Shown here: positions 41,553-49,161 of the stretch, piece by piece
Position numbering within the stretch: position 1 is the first letter of the stretch
How the letters are laid out: each line of letters starts with the position of its first letter
Origin: Chloroflexota bacterium
GTDB taxonomy: Bacteria > Chloroflexota > Anaerolineae > UBA4142 > SHND01
Direction of reading: 5' to 3'
Length of the DNA stretch: 49,161 bases
NCBI GenBank assembly: GCA_029778615.1
Contig: JAKOPZ010000328.1
Span: 1-49,161 of the forward strand
The notes under the pieces: generated by a model
Told to the model about the DNA's origin: nothing
What the model saw: only the letters and a program-made list of their open reading frames with translations
The model's database searches: none
Position numbers and translations under genes: made by a program

Positions 41553-43292
41553 ATGCAAATCGCAACCAACGAAACGCCTGTAAAAGATATAACACCACTC
41601 CTCGCACTGTTATATGGAAACGAAAACGCGCCCGCGCTTGTGACGCGCGTGGACGAAATGCTGCAACGCTACGCGGCGCGGCGTCCGCATCGAGCGCGCG
41701 CGCCGATTGACCAACACACGGCATTGTTGATTACGTACGCTGACCAGATTCGAAACGATGGCGCAGGCACGGAACCGGATTCGGTCCCCCCAACTCCGCT
41801 GCACACTCTCGCGCAATTTCTCGGCGCGCATGCGCGCGAAATTTTGAGCGCCGTGCATCTCTTGCCATTTTATCCGTACTCGTCGGACGATGGGTTTTCG
41901 GTGATGGACTATTACGCAGTCAATCCCGTCGTGGGCGCGTGGGATGACATTGCGCGGTTGGACGCGGCATTTGATTTGATGTTTGATGCCGTCATCAATC
42001 ACGCGAGCGTGCAAGGCGCGTGGTTCCAAAGTTTTTTGCGCGGGGATGCGCCGTATGATGATTATTTTTTTGTCGTCACCCCTTCCTTTGATACGGCGAA
42101 TGTGATTCGCCCGCGCGCGCTGCCGCTGCTCACGGAATTTGAAACGGCGAGCGGAAAAAAATTGGTCTGGACCACATTCAGCGCGGACCAGGCGGACTTG
42201 AATTACAAGAATCCCGAACTGCTCTTGCAAATTCTCGATGTGCTGCTCTTTTACATCACACACGGCGCGCGGTTCATTCGCCTCGACGCGATTGCGTTTT
42301 TGTGGAAAGAGAGTGGGACCACCTGCGTGCATTTGCCGCAAACGCACGCGGTGATTCAATTTTTCCGCGCGGTCTTGACGCGCGTGGCGCCTGATGTAAT
42401 TTTGGTGACGGAAACGAATGTGCCGCACGCGGACAACATTTCGTATTTCGGCGACGGCACCAACGAAGCGCAGTGGGTGTATAACTTTGCGCTGCCGCCG
42501 CTCACCTTGCACACGTTACAGACAGGCGACGCAACCAAACTGGCGGCGTGGGCAAACACACTGCAAACGCCTTCCGACCAAACCGCGTTTTTTAATTTTC
42601 TCGCGTCGCACGACGGCATTGGCTTGAATCCCGCGCGCGGCATTCTGGATAACGCGGAAATTGACGCGCTGGTCACGCGCACACTCGAACGCGGCGGACT
42701 GATTTCGTACAAAACGAATCCGGATGGGACCCGCAGTCCTTACGAAATGAATATCAATTATTTCGACGCGCTGACAAGACATGACGAGCCGGAGGAAATC
42801 TCCATCGCGCGTTTCCTGTGCGCGCAAGCCATCATGCTCGCGCTCGCAGGTGTGCCGGGTATTTATTTCCATTCGCTGTTCGGTTCGCGGGGCGACCGCG
42901 CGGGCGCGGACGCGAGCGGCATTCCGCGCCGTATCAATCGCGAAAAATTTTCGCGCGCAGCACTGGAACGCGAATTGGCGGACCCCACCGGGCGTCGTTC
43001 AAAAATTTTCGCGCGGTTTGCAGAATTGCTGCGCGTGCGCGGACAACACACGGCGTTTCATCCGCACGCGGCGCAAACCATTTTGCAAGAGGACGCGCGC
43101 GTGTTCACGGTAAGGCGTTCGAGCGGCGCGGAACAGCTGTTGTGTTTGCACAATGTGACGGGAGAACGCGTGAGGGCAAGACTGCCGGAGGGCACGGCAC
43201 GCAATTTGTTTTCGGGGCAACAAGAGCGAGGAAAAGTCGAACTCGCGCCGTATGAAATCGCATGGCTCGCGTTGGCGCAAAAAGGGCTGTGA
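41553..43292 (+). CDS. GH13_18 sucrose phosphorylase-like enzyme (probable glucosylglycerate phosphorylase)
   Basis: 579 residues. HLLPFYPYSSDDGFSVMDYYAVNP is the start block of sucrose-phosphorylase-type GH13 enzymes. Catalytic residues are Asp245 (nucleophile, RLDAIAFLWKE), Glu287 (acid/base, VTETNVPH) and Asp354 (ASHDGIG). Such enzymes reversibly phosphorolyse sucrose, sucrose 6-phosphate, glucosylglycerol or glucosylglycerate to glucose 1-phosphate. The neighbouring GpgS and GH63 genes point to glucosylglycerate. AAGGAAAA lies before the ATG. It is divergent from the GH63 gene, so a shared 46-base control region is likely. Confidence 0.92.
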   Translation: MQIATNETPVKDITPLLALLYGNENAPALVTRVDEMLQRYAARRPHRARAPIDQHTALLITYADQIRNDGAGTEPDSVPPTPLHTLAQFLGAHAREILSAVHLLPFYPYSSDDGFSVMDYYAVNPVVGAWDDIARLDAAFDLMFDAVINHASVQGAWFQSFLRGDAPYDDYFFVVTPSFDTANVIRPRALPLLTEFETASGKKLVWTTFSADQADLNYKNPELLLQILDVLLFYITHGARFIRLDAIAFLWKESGTTCVHLPQTHAVIQFFRAVLTRVAPDVILVTETNVPHADNISYFGDGTNEAQWVYNFALPPLTLHTLQTGDATKLAAWANTLQTPSDQTAFFNFLASHDGIGLNPARGILDNAEIDALVTRTLERGGLISYKTNPDGTRSPYEMNINYFDALTRHDEPEEISIARFLCAQAIMLALAGVPGIYFHSLFGSRGDRAGADASGIPRRINREKFSRAALERELADPTGRRSKIFARFAELLRVRGQHTAFHPHAAQTILQEDARVFTVRRSSGAEQLLCLHNVTGERVRARLPEGTARNLFSGQQERGKVELAPYEIAWLALAQKGL

Positions 43293-43302
43293 CCAAAAAA
43301 GG

Positions 43303-43773
43303 TCAAGCGCGCCCGGACGCATAATAAGCGCGCACACGCGGCGAAATAAATTCCCAACACGCGCGCGGATTTTCGCGCACGCGCGTTCCCGAAATCGGCA
43401 CCGCGACGCGTTGAGGGTCAACCATGATGTGTCGTGCGTTCAAACGTCGCGCCAATTCTTCTCCGTACGTCTCCGAAGAAAAAACGCAATCGAACCGCAA
43501 AGGACACGTGCGGCGAATTTCGTCAATCCACGCGTTCCATCCTTCGTCATCGCTTGGGTTGTACGGGTCACGATGTTCGGCAAATTGCGCGTGGACCATC
43601 ACGTTCGGAAACAATTCGCGCAGCCATTGTGCGCGCACATTTCCGTCGAGCGTTTCGTCGGAACGATAAAACACCATGATATGCAATTCATCCACGCGCG
43701 CACGCGCAAAACGAATCAAGTACTCGTGTCCGCGATGCGGCGGATAAAATTTGCCAATGATGAGACCGCGCAT
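43303..43773 (-). CDS. Nicotinamide-nucleotide adenylyltransferase-like protein (NadM/NadR type)
   Basis: 156 residues. GLIIGKFYPPHRGHEYLIRFA is the GxFxPxHxGH nucleotide-binding motif, and VPISGTRVRENP is the ISxTxxR motif; together they define a cytidylyltransferase-fold NMN adenylyltransferase, closest in layout to the NadR N-terminal domain and archaeal NadM. Expected reaction: NMN + ATP to NAD + PPi. It lacks a kinase domain. It is convergent with the phosphorylase gene (ten bases apart) and lies downstream of the PaaK-like gene. Given the SIR2 domain elsewhere in the window an NAD link is notable, but the distance is 18 kb. Confidence 0.88.
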   Translation of the reverse strand: MRGLIIGKFYPPHRGHEYLIRFARARVDELHIMVFYRSDETLDGNVRAQWLRELFPNVMVHAQFAEHRDPYNPSDDEGWNAWIDEIRRTCPLRFDCVFSSETYGEELARRLNARHIMVDPQRVAVPISGTRVRENPRACWEFISPRVRAYYASGRA

Positions 43774-43779
43774 TTTCTA

Positions 43780-43850
43780 TTTCGGACGCGGAAAGAACGG
43801 ACAAACGCGGATTTCTATTTTCCCGCGTGAATCCGCGTTCATCCGCGTTC
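43780..43850. repeat. ACGCGGAT/ATCCGCGT inverted repeat, copy 1
   Basis: GGACGCGGA, ACAAACGCGGATTT, then TGAATCCGCGTTCATCCGCGTT. It folds as a hairpin and resembles the element at 45186-45277. The right arm overlaps the end of the PaaK-like gene and supplies its last residues (ERG) and TGA stop. Confidence 0.8.
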
Positions 43851-45185
43851 AAGTTCGCTCGTGTATTGCACCACTTTATCCTGCGCGCCGAACGATTCCA
43901 TCCGCACAATTTCCAATTTCTGTTCCGCGCCAAATAACCTCAACAATTCCGCGCGAATCTGTTCGAGCGGCACATTCGGATTCACCACGCGCAGCAACAG
44001 ACTCGCGTCCGCGTTTTGATGTAACGTAAATTGCCACACGGGAAATTCGCGCAGCGCGCGATTTACGTCGGCGGAATTGATGCGCTTGCCGTTCTCGCCC
44101 TGAAACACCATCGGCGCGCGTCCCGAAAAATCTGCCAACAGCGGTTTCATTCCGGAAAATTCCAAACGCGCGTAATCGTTGGTGCGGTAACGCAGTAACG
44201 GAAAATACGGATTCATCCCGCCGCTCAAAACAATTTCGCCCCGTTCACCTTTCACGCACGCTTCGCCGCGTTCATCAAGAATTTCTACATACAACCGATG
44301 CTGCAACAATTCAAAATGTTCGCCCACACGTGCCGCAATCGGACCCGCTTCCGTCATCGCATACACATCCACGACAGGACACGCGAAATGTTTTTCCAAC
44401 GCGTCGCGCAATCCGGTTTCTAATTGCATCGAAGTCGAACTCAACGCTTTCGGTTTCACAGCCAGTTCGAGTTTCATCAATTCTGCAAACGAAAGCGGGT
44501 CGCCTGTAATGATTTCGGGCTGCAAAGCATTGAGATATTTTGCGCGGTCATTCGCATCATTCCATTCGTTCGGATGCAAATTGATTTTCACCACGCCGCT
44601 GCCATTCAATTGCGACAGAATTGCCGCATACGTCGCAGTGCGTTCTTGAAAACACACGTTCGCAATCGCCACGCGATTTTTTCCGCCTTGCAAACTAACG
44701 CCATGTTTATCCAACGCCGCACGCAACAACGAAATATATTTCGCCGCGCTCGTGGGATGCGATGGGACATGAATGTGATGCCCCGTCGTTCCCGTGCTGC
44801 CGTAAAAAATCAAATCGTCGAGTGGCAAATCATCCGGCACAAACATTTCCGGCGCGCGCGCCAAGTCCGCGCGTGTCGTCAACGGAACATCAAAAAAGTT
44901 TTGCGGCACATCACCATACGCGCGATAGAACGGCACTCGCTCATAACAGCGCGTTACAAATTCATTCAACCAATCAGGAATTTCGCCGCGCTGCCAGCCG
45001 ATTTCCGCCGCGCGCAATTCGCGTTCATACGCGCGCACCGTTTCCAATCCCTCACGCGTTAATCTGTCACCGATGCGCCAATTAAAGCGCGGCGCGCTTG
45101 GATGCTCGCGCAAACGATTTAAGAATCGCGCACCTTGCTCATCCAAAAGCGGATGACGTTGTTCGTCAGTCAATTCACTCCACAT
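43839..45185 (-). CDS. PaaK-like adenylate-forming enzyme (phenylacetate-CoA ligase / coenzyme F390 synthetase family)
   Basis: 448 residues from ATG at 45185. VPFYRAYGDVP and the P-loop FYGSTGTTGHHIHVP are the N-terminal PaaK-like signatures; VDVYAMTEAGPIAARV and LLRYRTNDYARLEFSG are later adenylation motifs, with a small C-terminal lid ending in the active region VQYTSELE. The enzyme should activate a carboxylic acid as an acyl-adenylate, perhaps to a CoA thioester; the acid is unknown. An upstream in-frame ATG at 45251 lies in repeat DNA and is rejected. The stop codon comes from a repeat element. Confidence 0.85.
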   Translation of the reverse strand: MWSELTDEQRHPLLDEQGARFLNRLREHPSAPRFNWRIGDRLTREGLETVRAYERELRAAEIGWQRGEIPDWLNEFVTRCYERVPFYRAYGDVPQNFFDVPLTTRADLARAPEMFVPDDLPLDDLIFYGSTGTTGHHIHVPSHPTSAAKYISLLRAALDKHGVSLQGGKNRVAIANVCFQERTATYAAILSQLNGSGVVKINLHPNEWNDANDRAKYLNALQPEIITGDPLSFAELMKLELAVKPKALSSTSMQLETGLRDALEKHFACPVVDVYAMTEAGPIAARVGEHFELLQHRLYVEILDERGEACVKGERGEIVLSGGMNPYFPLLRYRTNDYARLEFSGMKPLLADFSGRAPMVFQGENGKRINSADVNRALREFPVWQFTLHQNADASLLLRVVNPNVPLEQIRAELLRLFGAEQKLEIVRMESFGAQDKVVQYTSELERG

Positions 45186-45277
45186 AGAATCGTTTGGACG
45201 CGGATAAAAACGGATAAACGCGGATTTTCTTGTTTCATCTTCCGCGTTCATCTGCGACTAATCCGCGTCCCAATCGA
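45186..45277. repeat. ACGCGGAT/ATCCGCGT inverted repeat, copy 2
   Basis: GGACGCGGATAAAAACGG and ATAAACGCGGATTTT face CCGCGTTCATCTGCG and ACTAATCCGCGTCC. It lies upstream of the PaaK-like start and next to the stop of the following gene, with the same word order as the element at 43780. Confidence 0.8.
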
Positions 45278-45278
45278 A

Positions 45279-45866
45279 TTATTCGCGATACGCTTTCGCC
45301 GCCGCTTCTTCCGCCGCTTTTTTCGCCATCGCTTCGCGCACCGCTTGCGCGCGTTGTTCGGCGACGCGCGCGGCTTGAATCACGCGCTCGCGTTCCGCCG
45401 CGTTCAAGGTCATCAAGCGGTCTTGCGCTTGGGAAATTGTTTCGCCGAATGGACGCAGACCGAACGCGCTCAAGGTCACGCGTACAAGTTCTTCGCGGCG
45501 GTCGAGGTCGGATATAAATTTTTGCGCGTTCGTCACTGCGCTCAACGCGCGCACATCGTCCTGCAAAAAATACAACGCGCGTTCGGTGAATTCGGAATGA
45601 GCGCGAAACCACTCGTCATACAACAGCCAACACGCAAGCAGCGTCACCTGCAAACGATTGCGGTCTTGTTTCGCGTCTGTAGATTGAAACACGCGCGCGT
45701 CGTTTTGTGTCAACGCATCTTGCCCCAACGCGACGAGCGTATCATTCACAACAGCCGCCACATTCACCGCGCCTTTATTCCCGATGCGCGGCTCCAACAA
45801 AAATTCCGGCGGCGTTTCGGCAAGACGGCGCGTGAGGGATTCGAGGAAAGGACCTTCGGTGTTCAT
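45279..45866 (-). CDS. Uncharacterised helical protein of the VWA/metallopeptidase cluster
   Basis: 195 residues with no recognised domain. The protein is predicted mainly helical. A middle part with VTLLACWLLYDEWFRAH and ALYFLQDDVRALSAVTNAQKFISDLDRREELVR is followed by a long charged helix, Ala/Glu/Arg-rich, ending in EAMAKKAAEEAAAKAYRE, likely a coiled coil. It has no signal or membrane helix. It follows the VWA gene in the same direction, separated by a 150-base repeat tract, and is probably a partner subunit, as VWA proteins are often encoded with helical adapters. That role is inferred. Confidence 0.75.
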   Translation of the reverse strand: MNTEGPFLESLTRRLAETPPEFLLEPRIGNKGAVNVAAVVNDTLVALGQDALTQNDARVFQSTDAKQDRNRLQVTLLACWLLYDEWFRAHSEFTERALYFLQDDVRALSAVTNAQKFISDLDRREELVRVTLSAFGLRPFGETISQAQDRLMTLNAAERERVIQAARVAEQRAQAVREAMAKKAAEEAAAKAYRE

Positions 45867-46017
45867 TCGAGATTAGAGACTAGAGACTGGAGACTGGAGA
45901 TTGACGTTTGACGTTTCACGTTTGACGTTTGACGTTTCACGTTTGACGTTTGACGTTTCACGTTTGACGTTTGACGTTTGACGTTTGACGTTTGACGTTT
46001 GACGTTTGACGTTTCAC
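45867..46017. repeat. Heptamer arrays TAGAGAC/TGGAGAC and CGTTTGA/CGTTTCA
   Basis: A short array of 7-bp units (GATTAGAGACTAGAGACTGG, 45867-45900) leads into some 16 units of CGTTTGA or CGTTTCA (45903-46017), the longest perfect short tandem array in the window, filling the whole gap between two genes. Confidence 0.92.
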
Positions 46018-46025
46018 GCACCGCA

Positions 46026-47786
46026 CTACACGCCATACTTTATTTGACTGAATGCTTTCGCAAACGCGACGAGTTCATCCAACGTACTCACGGGAAAAAT
46101 TTCCCAACCGCTGTTTTTCGCATCCACCAACAAAGGTTCGTATTGTTCCCAATTCGCAAATAAATTCAGCGCCATTGTTCCGCCGCCGCGCGCTTGCTCC
46201 AACGCGTTGCGCGCAATGATTTTTCCATCTTCGCCTTTTTCGTCTTTTTCGTACATCGTCGTCACGCCGTTATCGGAAATAATCAAAATGTGTACCGGAC
46301 GCGCGTTCGGTTTGCGTTCGGCGTACGTGTCGCGAAGAACATGCAAGGGAAACGCGGTGCCGCCGCCAATATAGCCCGTGAGAATTTTCAAAATTTCTTT
46401 TTCGTCACGAACAAAGCCATCCGTTTTCAAAAATTGTTTTGCGCCGCTCCACAACGTCGCTTGGACGCGCGCACCGACGCGCAAGGCGGACAGCGCGATG
46501 ATGGCGCCCGCCAGCGCGGGATACGAAACGTTCACTTGCGGATTCGGCATCGAACCCGACGAGTCCACGTACAAGTCCAAATCGAGCGGCTGCTTTTCGG
46601 GGAGTGAACCTTCGCTCGTGCCATACACGCGTTCGAGCGTAGTGAGTCCGGGAATAATGTGCGGGCTGTACATGACGCTGGACACAACATCAAAATTTTC
46701 CAACGGTGCGCCAACGTTCCACGTTTCCAATCCTTCGGGCAACGGGTCAGTCGCTTGCGGAATTTCGCGCGTCGGAAATTTTACCAGATACCGTGACGCG
46801 GCTTCTTTATAATAACGCACCGCGATTTCGTGGTCGTCGAGATTGATGCCGAGTTGTTTGAGAAGCGCGCCGTATTCGAATGGTTCACGGCGTTGTCCTG
46901 TGTTGATAATCGGTGCCGCAGATTCGCGCGGATTTCCCGCATTTCCCTGATTGCCCTCTTGCGCGTCAACGCCGCTCAATTCCGCGTCCATCGCCGGATG
47001 AATTGCGCCTTCTTGTTCACCCGCTTCAATAGCAGTGAGACCGTCAGGGAAACCGCCCGCGCCCGCGTTTTGCGTATCGCGCCAAACTCGCATCCATTTT
47101 TGCATCGCCGCCGCGTCGTCCTCTTGCAAATACGGCAAACACAATGCGGCGAAACGTCCCGAACCATCCAACCATTCGCGCGCGTACGAACGAATCAACC
47201 GCGCGCCGAGATACGCATCGCCTTCCAACTGATTATCTATTTTCCCGCGCGCAAGTTTTCCTTTTTCAATACTCCACAAAATTTCATAGATTCGCATGTA
47301 AAACGTCCACATGCGCGGCGTTTGCGCGTTCTTTCCTTGCGCGCGTTCGAGTGCGAGATACACATCGGCAATTCTCAAACTCTTGTCGCGCTGCAAACGA
47401 TTGTTAATGAACAAATCGGTGTACAGATTGCCGATGAACGCAGCATGGTACTCTTTCGTCGGCAATGCCCAACGCATGCGCGCGAGCATCCGCGCATTGT
47501 CCGTCAAATCGGCGGGGCAATAGACGTGGTGTCCGATTTCGTGCGCGAGAATTTCGAGCGCGTAATCTTCCAAATTCTTTTGCGCGATTTCTTTAAGGTT
47601 GATGACGATGCTGTGGTCGTTCAAGCGAATCATCGCAAACGATTCGGTGAGACCTTGGCGCGCCGCATCGTCATCGCTTGTACACCAAATCGGTTCGCGC
47701 AGGCGCGTAAATTTTGACCACAGCGCGAGCGCGTCGGGAAAATGCGCGCGCCAATTCTCCAACAGCGCGTTCAAATCCACAGGCAT
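46026..47786 (-). CDS. VWA domain protein with an N-terminal HEXXH metallopeptidase-like domain
   Basis: 586 residues. HEIGHH (82-87) within a helix after ALEILA is a zincin-type zinc site, followed by ADLTDNARML; this is the layout of putative metallopeptidases of the DUF2201 kind. A linker rich in Gly/Glu (about 250-300) leads to a C-terminal von Willebrand factor A domain with MIDAS motif DSSGS (from Asp408), TAFPL as the threonine loop and ILIISDNGVT as the third metal site. Such proteins usually work with a MoxR-type AAA ATPase to insert cofactors or remodel complexes. The next upstream gene in the window is an uncharacterised partner. Confidence 0.88.
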   Translation of the reverse strand: MPVDLNALLENWRAHFPDALALWSKFTRLREPIWCTSDDDAARQGLTESFAMIRLNDHSIVINLKEIAQKNLEDYALEILAHEIGHHVYCPADLTDNARMLARMRWALPTKEYHAAFIGNLYTDLFINNRLQRDKSLRIADVYLALERAQGKNAQTPRMWTFYMRIYEILWSIEKGKLARGKIDNQLEGDAYLGARLIRSYAREWLDGSGRFAALCLPYLQEDDAAAMQKWMRVWRDTQNAGAGGFPDGLTAIEAGEQEGAIHPAMDAELSGVDAQEGNQGNAGNPRESAAPIINTGQRREPFEYGALLKQLGINLDDHEIAVRYYKEAASRYLVKFPTREIPQATDPLPEGLETWNVGAPLENFDVVSSVMYSPHIIPGLTTLERVYGTSEGSLPEKQPLDLDLYVDSSGSMPNPQVNVSYPALAGAIIALSALRVGARVQATLWSGAKQFLKTDGFVRDEKEILKILTGYIGGGTAFPLHVLRDTYAERKPNARPVHILIISDNGVTTMYEKDEKGEDGKIIARNALEQARGGGTMALNLFANWEQYEPLLVDAKNSGWEIFPVSTLDELVAFAKAFSQIKYGV

Positions 47787-47876
47787 TCAACCTCACGCCA
47801 AGCCGCAAAGACGCAAAGGATTACGCGGGTATTTCTGGGAGTGGACCCGCGCGATTTGCGCCTTTGCGTGAGCAAT
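47787..47876. repeat. Inverted repeat with the word CGCAAAGACGCAAAGG
   Basis: CTCACGCCAAGCCGCAAAG and ACGCAAAGG on one side, and CCTTTGCGTGAG on the other, flank ACGCGGGTATT...GACCCGCGC, a second inner inverted repeat. The whole gap between two genes is this element. I recall the same word as a common intergenic repeat in unrelated environmental genomes. Confidence 0.7.
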
Positions 47877-48923
47877 TCAGTTCACTGCCACAACATAAAC
47901 AGTGTGTGTTAATTCTGTGGTCACTGCCAACGTATTTTGATTTGCCGCGAAACTGGTGGCATTCGCCAATTCAGGAAATTTCATCGTCAAACCCTTCGCG
48001 GAAACAACACCCTCACGATTCAATTTGAACGGCGACGCAATGTTTTCCGCGCGCGTTTGCTCAACACGATGCAGCGTCGCCCCGAACGCATCTGCGAACA
48101 CCAAATAATTTTCGTCCCCATCCCTCGCGACAAATCCCTCGTTCGTCCACATCACGCGCGGCGGCGCCAGAAATGTTCCCCCAAAGCCGCAAAACGCGCC
48201 GACGCGTTTGACGATTTGCAGAGAACGAAGCGGCGTTCGTTCTGTACCCGGCAGGTGCCACGGATTCGCCATCAACGCATAATGCAGCGCGTTCACATCC
48301 ACCGCGTCCACACCAAAAATCGCGCCCGCCATTTTTTCATCGAGCGTTTTCAAAATTTGCAGCGCACCGAGCCGATAGTGCGCCATTCCCGCGCGCCACG
48401 CCGCGACTTGGCCCGCTTGCAAAAACGTTTCCGCCTCCGCGCACAACGGCACAAGCGCGCGCATGATTTCAATCCATTGCAACGGACGCGCAGCGGGTGT
48501 TTGCGAAAGGTTGTACGCCGCGTTGACAAGCGATGCCGCGACGCGCTGTGGTTGTTGTATGAGAAATGGCGCGGTGTGCGGCAACAATTCGCTCCACACA
48601 CGCATTACGTACTGAACGTTCGCCGCAACGTTCACCGCCGCAACGTTCACCGCCGCAGGGAACGAAACGGCGTTCGTTCCGTACGATACGAGCAGTCCAT
48701 CCGCAAACAAATCCAGCGCAATGTCGTACAAGATTTGTCCGACGACGAGCGCGGCATCGTCTTTTATCTGCGCGACCGCTTCCACAACCGGCACAACGTA
48801 TTCGCGCAGACCATTCAGAAACGCGTCGCCGTCTAAATCGGGACGCGTGAGTAGTTTTTCCGCGAAACGCGCATTGAAATACGCGCGCCGCGCGGCGAGG
48901 ACGCGAAGAAAAGAATCGGACAT
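47877..48923 (-). CDS. Uncharacterised protein of the VWA/metallopeptidase cluster
   Basis: 348 residues from ATG at 48923. It starts with an all-helical part (LRVLAARRAYFNARFAEKLL, about 1-240) and ends in a beta-rich region (NREGVVSAKGLTMKFPELANAT... TTELTHTVYVVAVN). An Ala/Val repeat (AAVNVAAVNVAANVQ) is encoded by a 15-bp tandem repeat at about 48618-48660. No family is recognised and no signal peptide is present. It lies directly upstream of the VWA gene in the same direction, so it is probably a functional partner. Confidence 0.75.
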   Translation of the reverse strand: MSDSFLRVLAARRAYFNARFAEKLLTRPDLDGDAFLNGLREYVVPVVEAVAQIKDDAALVVGQILYDIALDLFADGLLVSYGTNAVSFPAAVNVAAVNVAANVQYVMRVWSELLPHTAPFLIQQPQRVAASLVNAAYNLSQTPAARPLQWIEIMRALVPLCAEAETFLQAGQVAAWRAGMAHYRLGALQILKTLDEKMAGAIFGVDAVDVNALHYALMANPWHLPGTERTPLRSLQIVKRVGAFCGFGGTFLAPPRVMWTNEGFVARDGDENYLVFADAFGATLHRVEQTRAENIASPFKLNREGVVSAKGLTMKFPELANATSFAANQNTLAVTTELTHTVYVVAVN

Positions 48924-48935
48924 GGCGCTGAGATG

Positions 48936-49008
48936 CAACGATAGGGTGATTAGATGATTGGGTGATTAGGTGTTTGCGATTTGCGATTTGCGATCTGCCA
49001 TAGCGCTG
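48936..49008. repeat. Octamer GTGATTAG and heptamer TTGCGAT arrays
   Basis: GTGATTAG, ATGATTGG, GTGATTAG units (48946-48970) are followed by GTTTGCGATTTGCGATTTGCGATC units of 7 bp. They fill the gap before the last gene. Confidence 0.8.
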
Positions 49009-49020
49009 TAATCAGCCCAG

Positions 49021-49161
49021 CTATTTGCTGAACTTTACCCATCGCAAGTAATTGGTGTACCGTTGATGCAGATATTTCAATTTCAAAATATCGTCGAACA
49101 TACTGCCGTACACTTTGCGCCCTTTGCTCCATTCGCCGAGCAAGCGTTCGATTTTCACCAA
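49021..49161 (-). CDS. C-terminal end of an unidentified protein (partial)
   Basis: The minus-strand frame is open from the window edge to a TAG at 49021-49023, giving 46 residues with a basic, aromatic C-terminus (MFDDILKLKYLHQRYTNYL, then RWVKFSK). The residue pattern is coding-like, and the following repeat tract starts only after the stop. The family cannot be decided from the tail. Because VWA clusters usually include a MoxR-type ATPase, it may be that gene, but nothing in the tail proves it. Confidence 0.5.
   Translation of the reverse strand: MVKIERLLGEWSKGRKVYGSMFDDILKLKYLHQRYTNYLRWVKFSK

Noticed and set aside
43303-43773. NAD-biosynthesis gene as part of the cyclase-SIR2 module
   Set aside because: It is 18 kb away with many unrelated genes between; only a loose thematic link exists.
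1-49161. Integrated prophage or other mobile element
   Set aside because: No integrase, transposase, phage structural gene or tRNA-flanked attachment repeats were seen.

Overview
The window looks like a chromosomal segment from a Chloroflexota-like bacterium, probably Anaerolineae-type and probably a metagenome-assembled genome. This is inferred from content, not proven. The clues are a lipoprotein with SdrD-B and NBR1-type Ig domains, a secreted protein with Thr-Pro-Arg-Thr linkers, an nSTAND/WD40 ATPase, a class III cyclase domain, a DUF2089 regulator, an Flp pilin and glucosylglycerate metabolism. No rRNA, tRNA, transposase, integrase or CRISPR array was seen. Both ends cut through genes.

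Layout. 1-0.14 kb: 3' end of a type I restriction R subunit. 0.3-1.4 kb: two small minus-strand enzymes (VOC, DHFR-like). 1.7-8.9 kb: plus-strand penicillin acylase, cell-surface lipoprotein, nucleoside hydrolase and a GT-C-like membrane protein. 8.9-14.2 kb, minus strand: M24 peptidase, DUF1028 protein, DUF433/DUF5615 toxin-antitoxin-like pair, a secreted duplicated-domain protein and an Flp pilin. 14.5-17.9 kb, plus strand: HpcH/HpaI aldolase, phosphotransferase, GH29 fucosidase.

17.9-25.7 kb is the most unusual block. It is a co-directional minus-strand cluster: GAF protein, cyclase-SIR2 fusion, four-helix-bundle protein, 1324-residue nSTAND1-WD40 ATPase and subtilisin-like protease. Every junction from GAF down to the convergent fucosidase gene holds an array of one 8-bp word (GTGACAAG/GTGACAGG). 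25.8-30.0 kb follows directly upstream: a polypeptide made of five near-identical 22-residue cationic repeats, a small secreted protein, an MFS exporter with a fused cyclic-nucleotide-binding domain, a STAS protein and a CRP/FNR regulator. Three promoters here share a TGTCA-N6-TGACA-type site centred exactly 34.5 bp from the downstream edge of the -10 box, the class II CRP arrangement. The simplest model is a cyclic-nucleotide-responsive regulon making a peptide product and a transporter, beside a cyclase/NADase/STAND signalling or defence module.

30.1-32.3 kb is an operon (DUF2089 regulator, 73-residue protein, DUF4097 protein) with a near-consensus promoter and a terminator. Next come a type III polyketide synthase, a divergent orphan protein and a zinc alcohol dehydrogenase with a repeat-derived insertion. 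36.7-43.3 kb is a glucosylglycerate compatible-solute cluster (USP-GpgS fusion, GT4, GH63 hydrolase, divergent GH13_18 phosphorylase). 43.3-49.2 kb has a NadM/NadR-like nucleotidyltransferase, a PaaK-like ligase, a VWA/metallopeptidase cluster with two uncharacterised partners and the 3' end of another gene.

Across the window many intergenic gaps are filled by short tandem or inverted words of 7-18 bp, each gap with its own word. These words often supply the stop codon of the neighbouring gene, and in two places they have entered coding sequence in frame.
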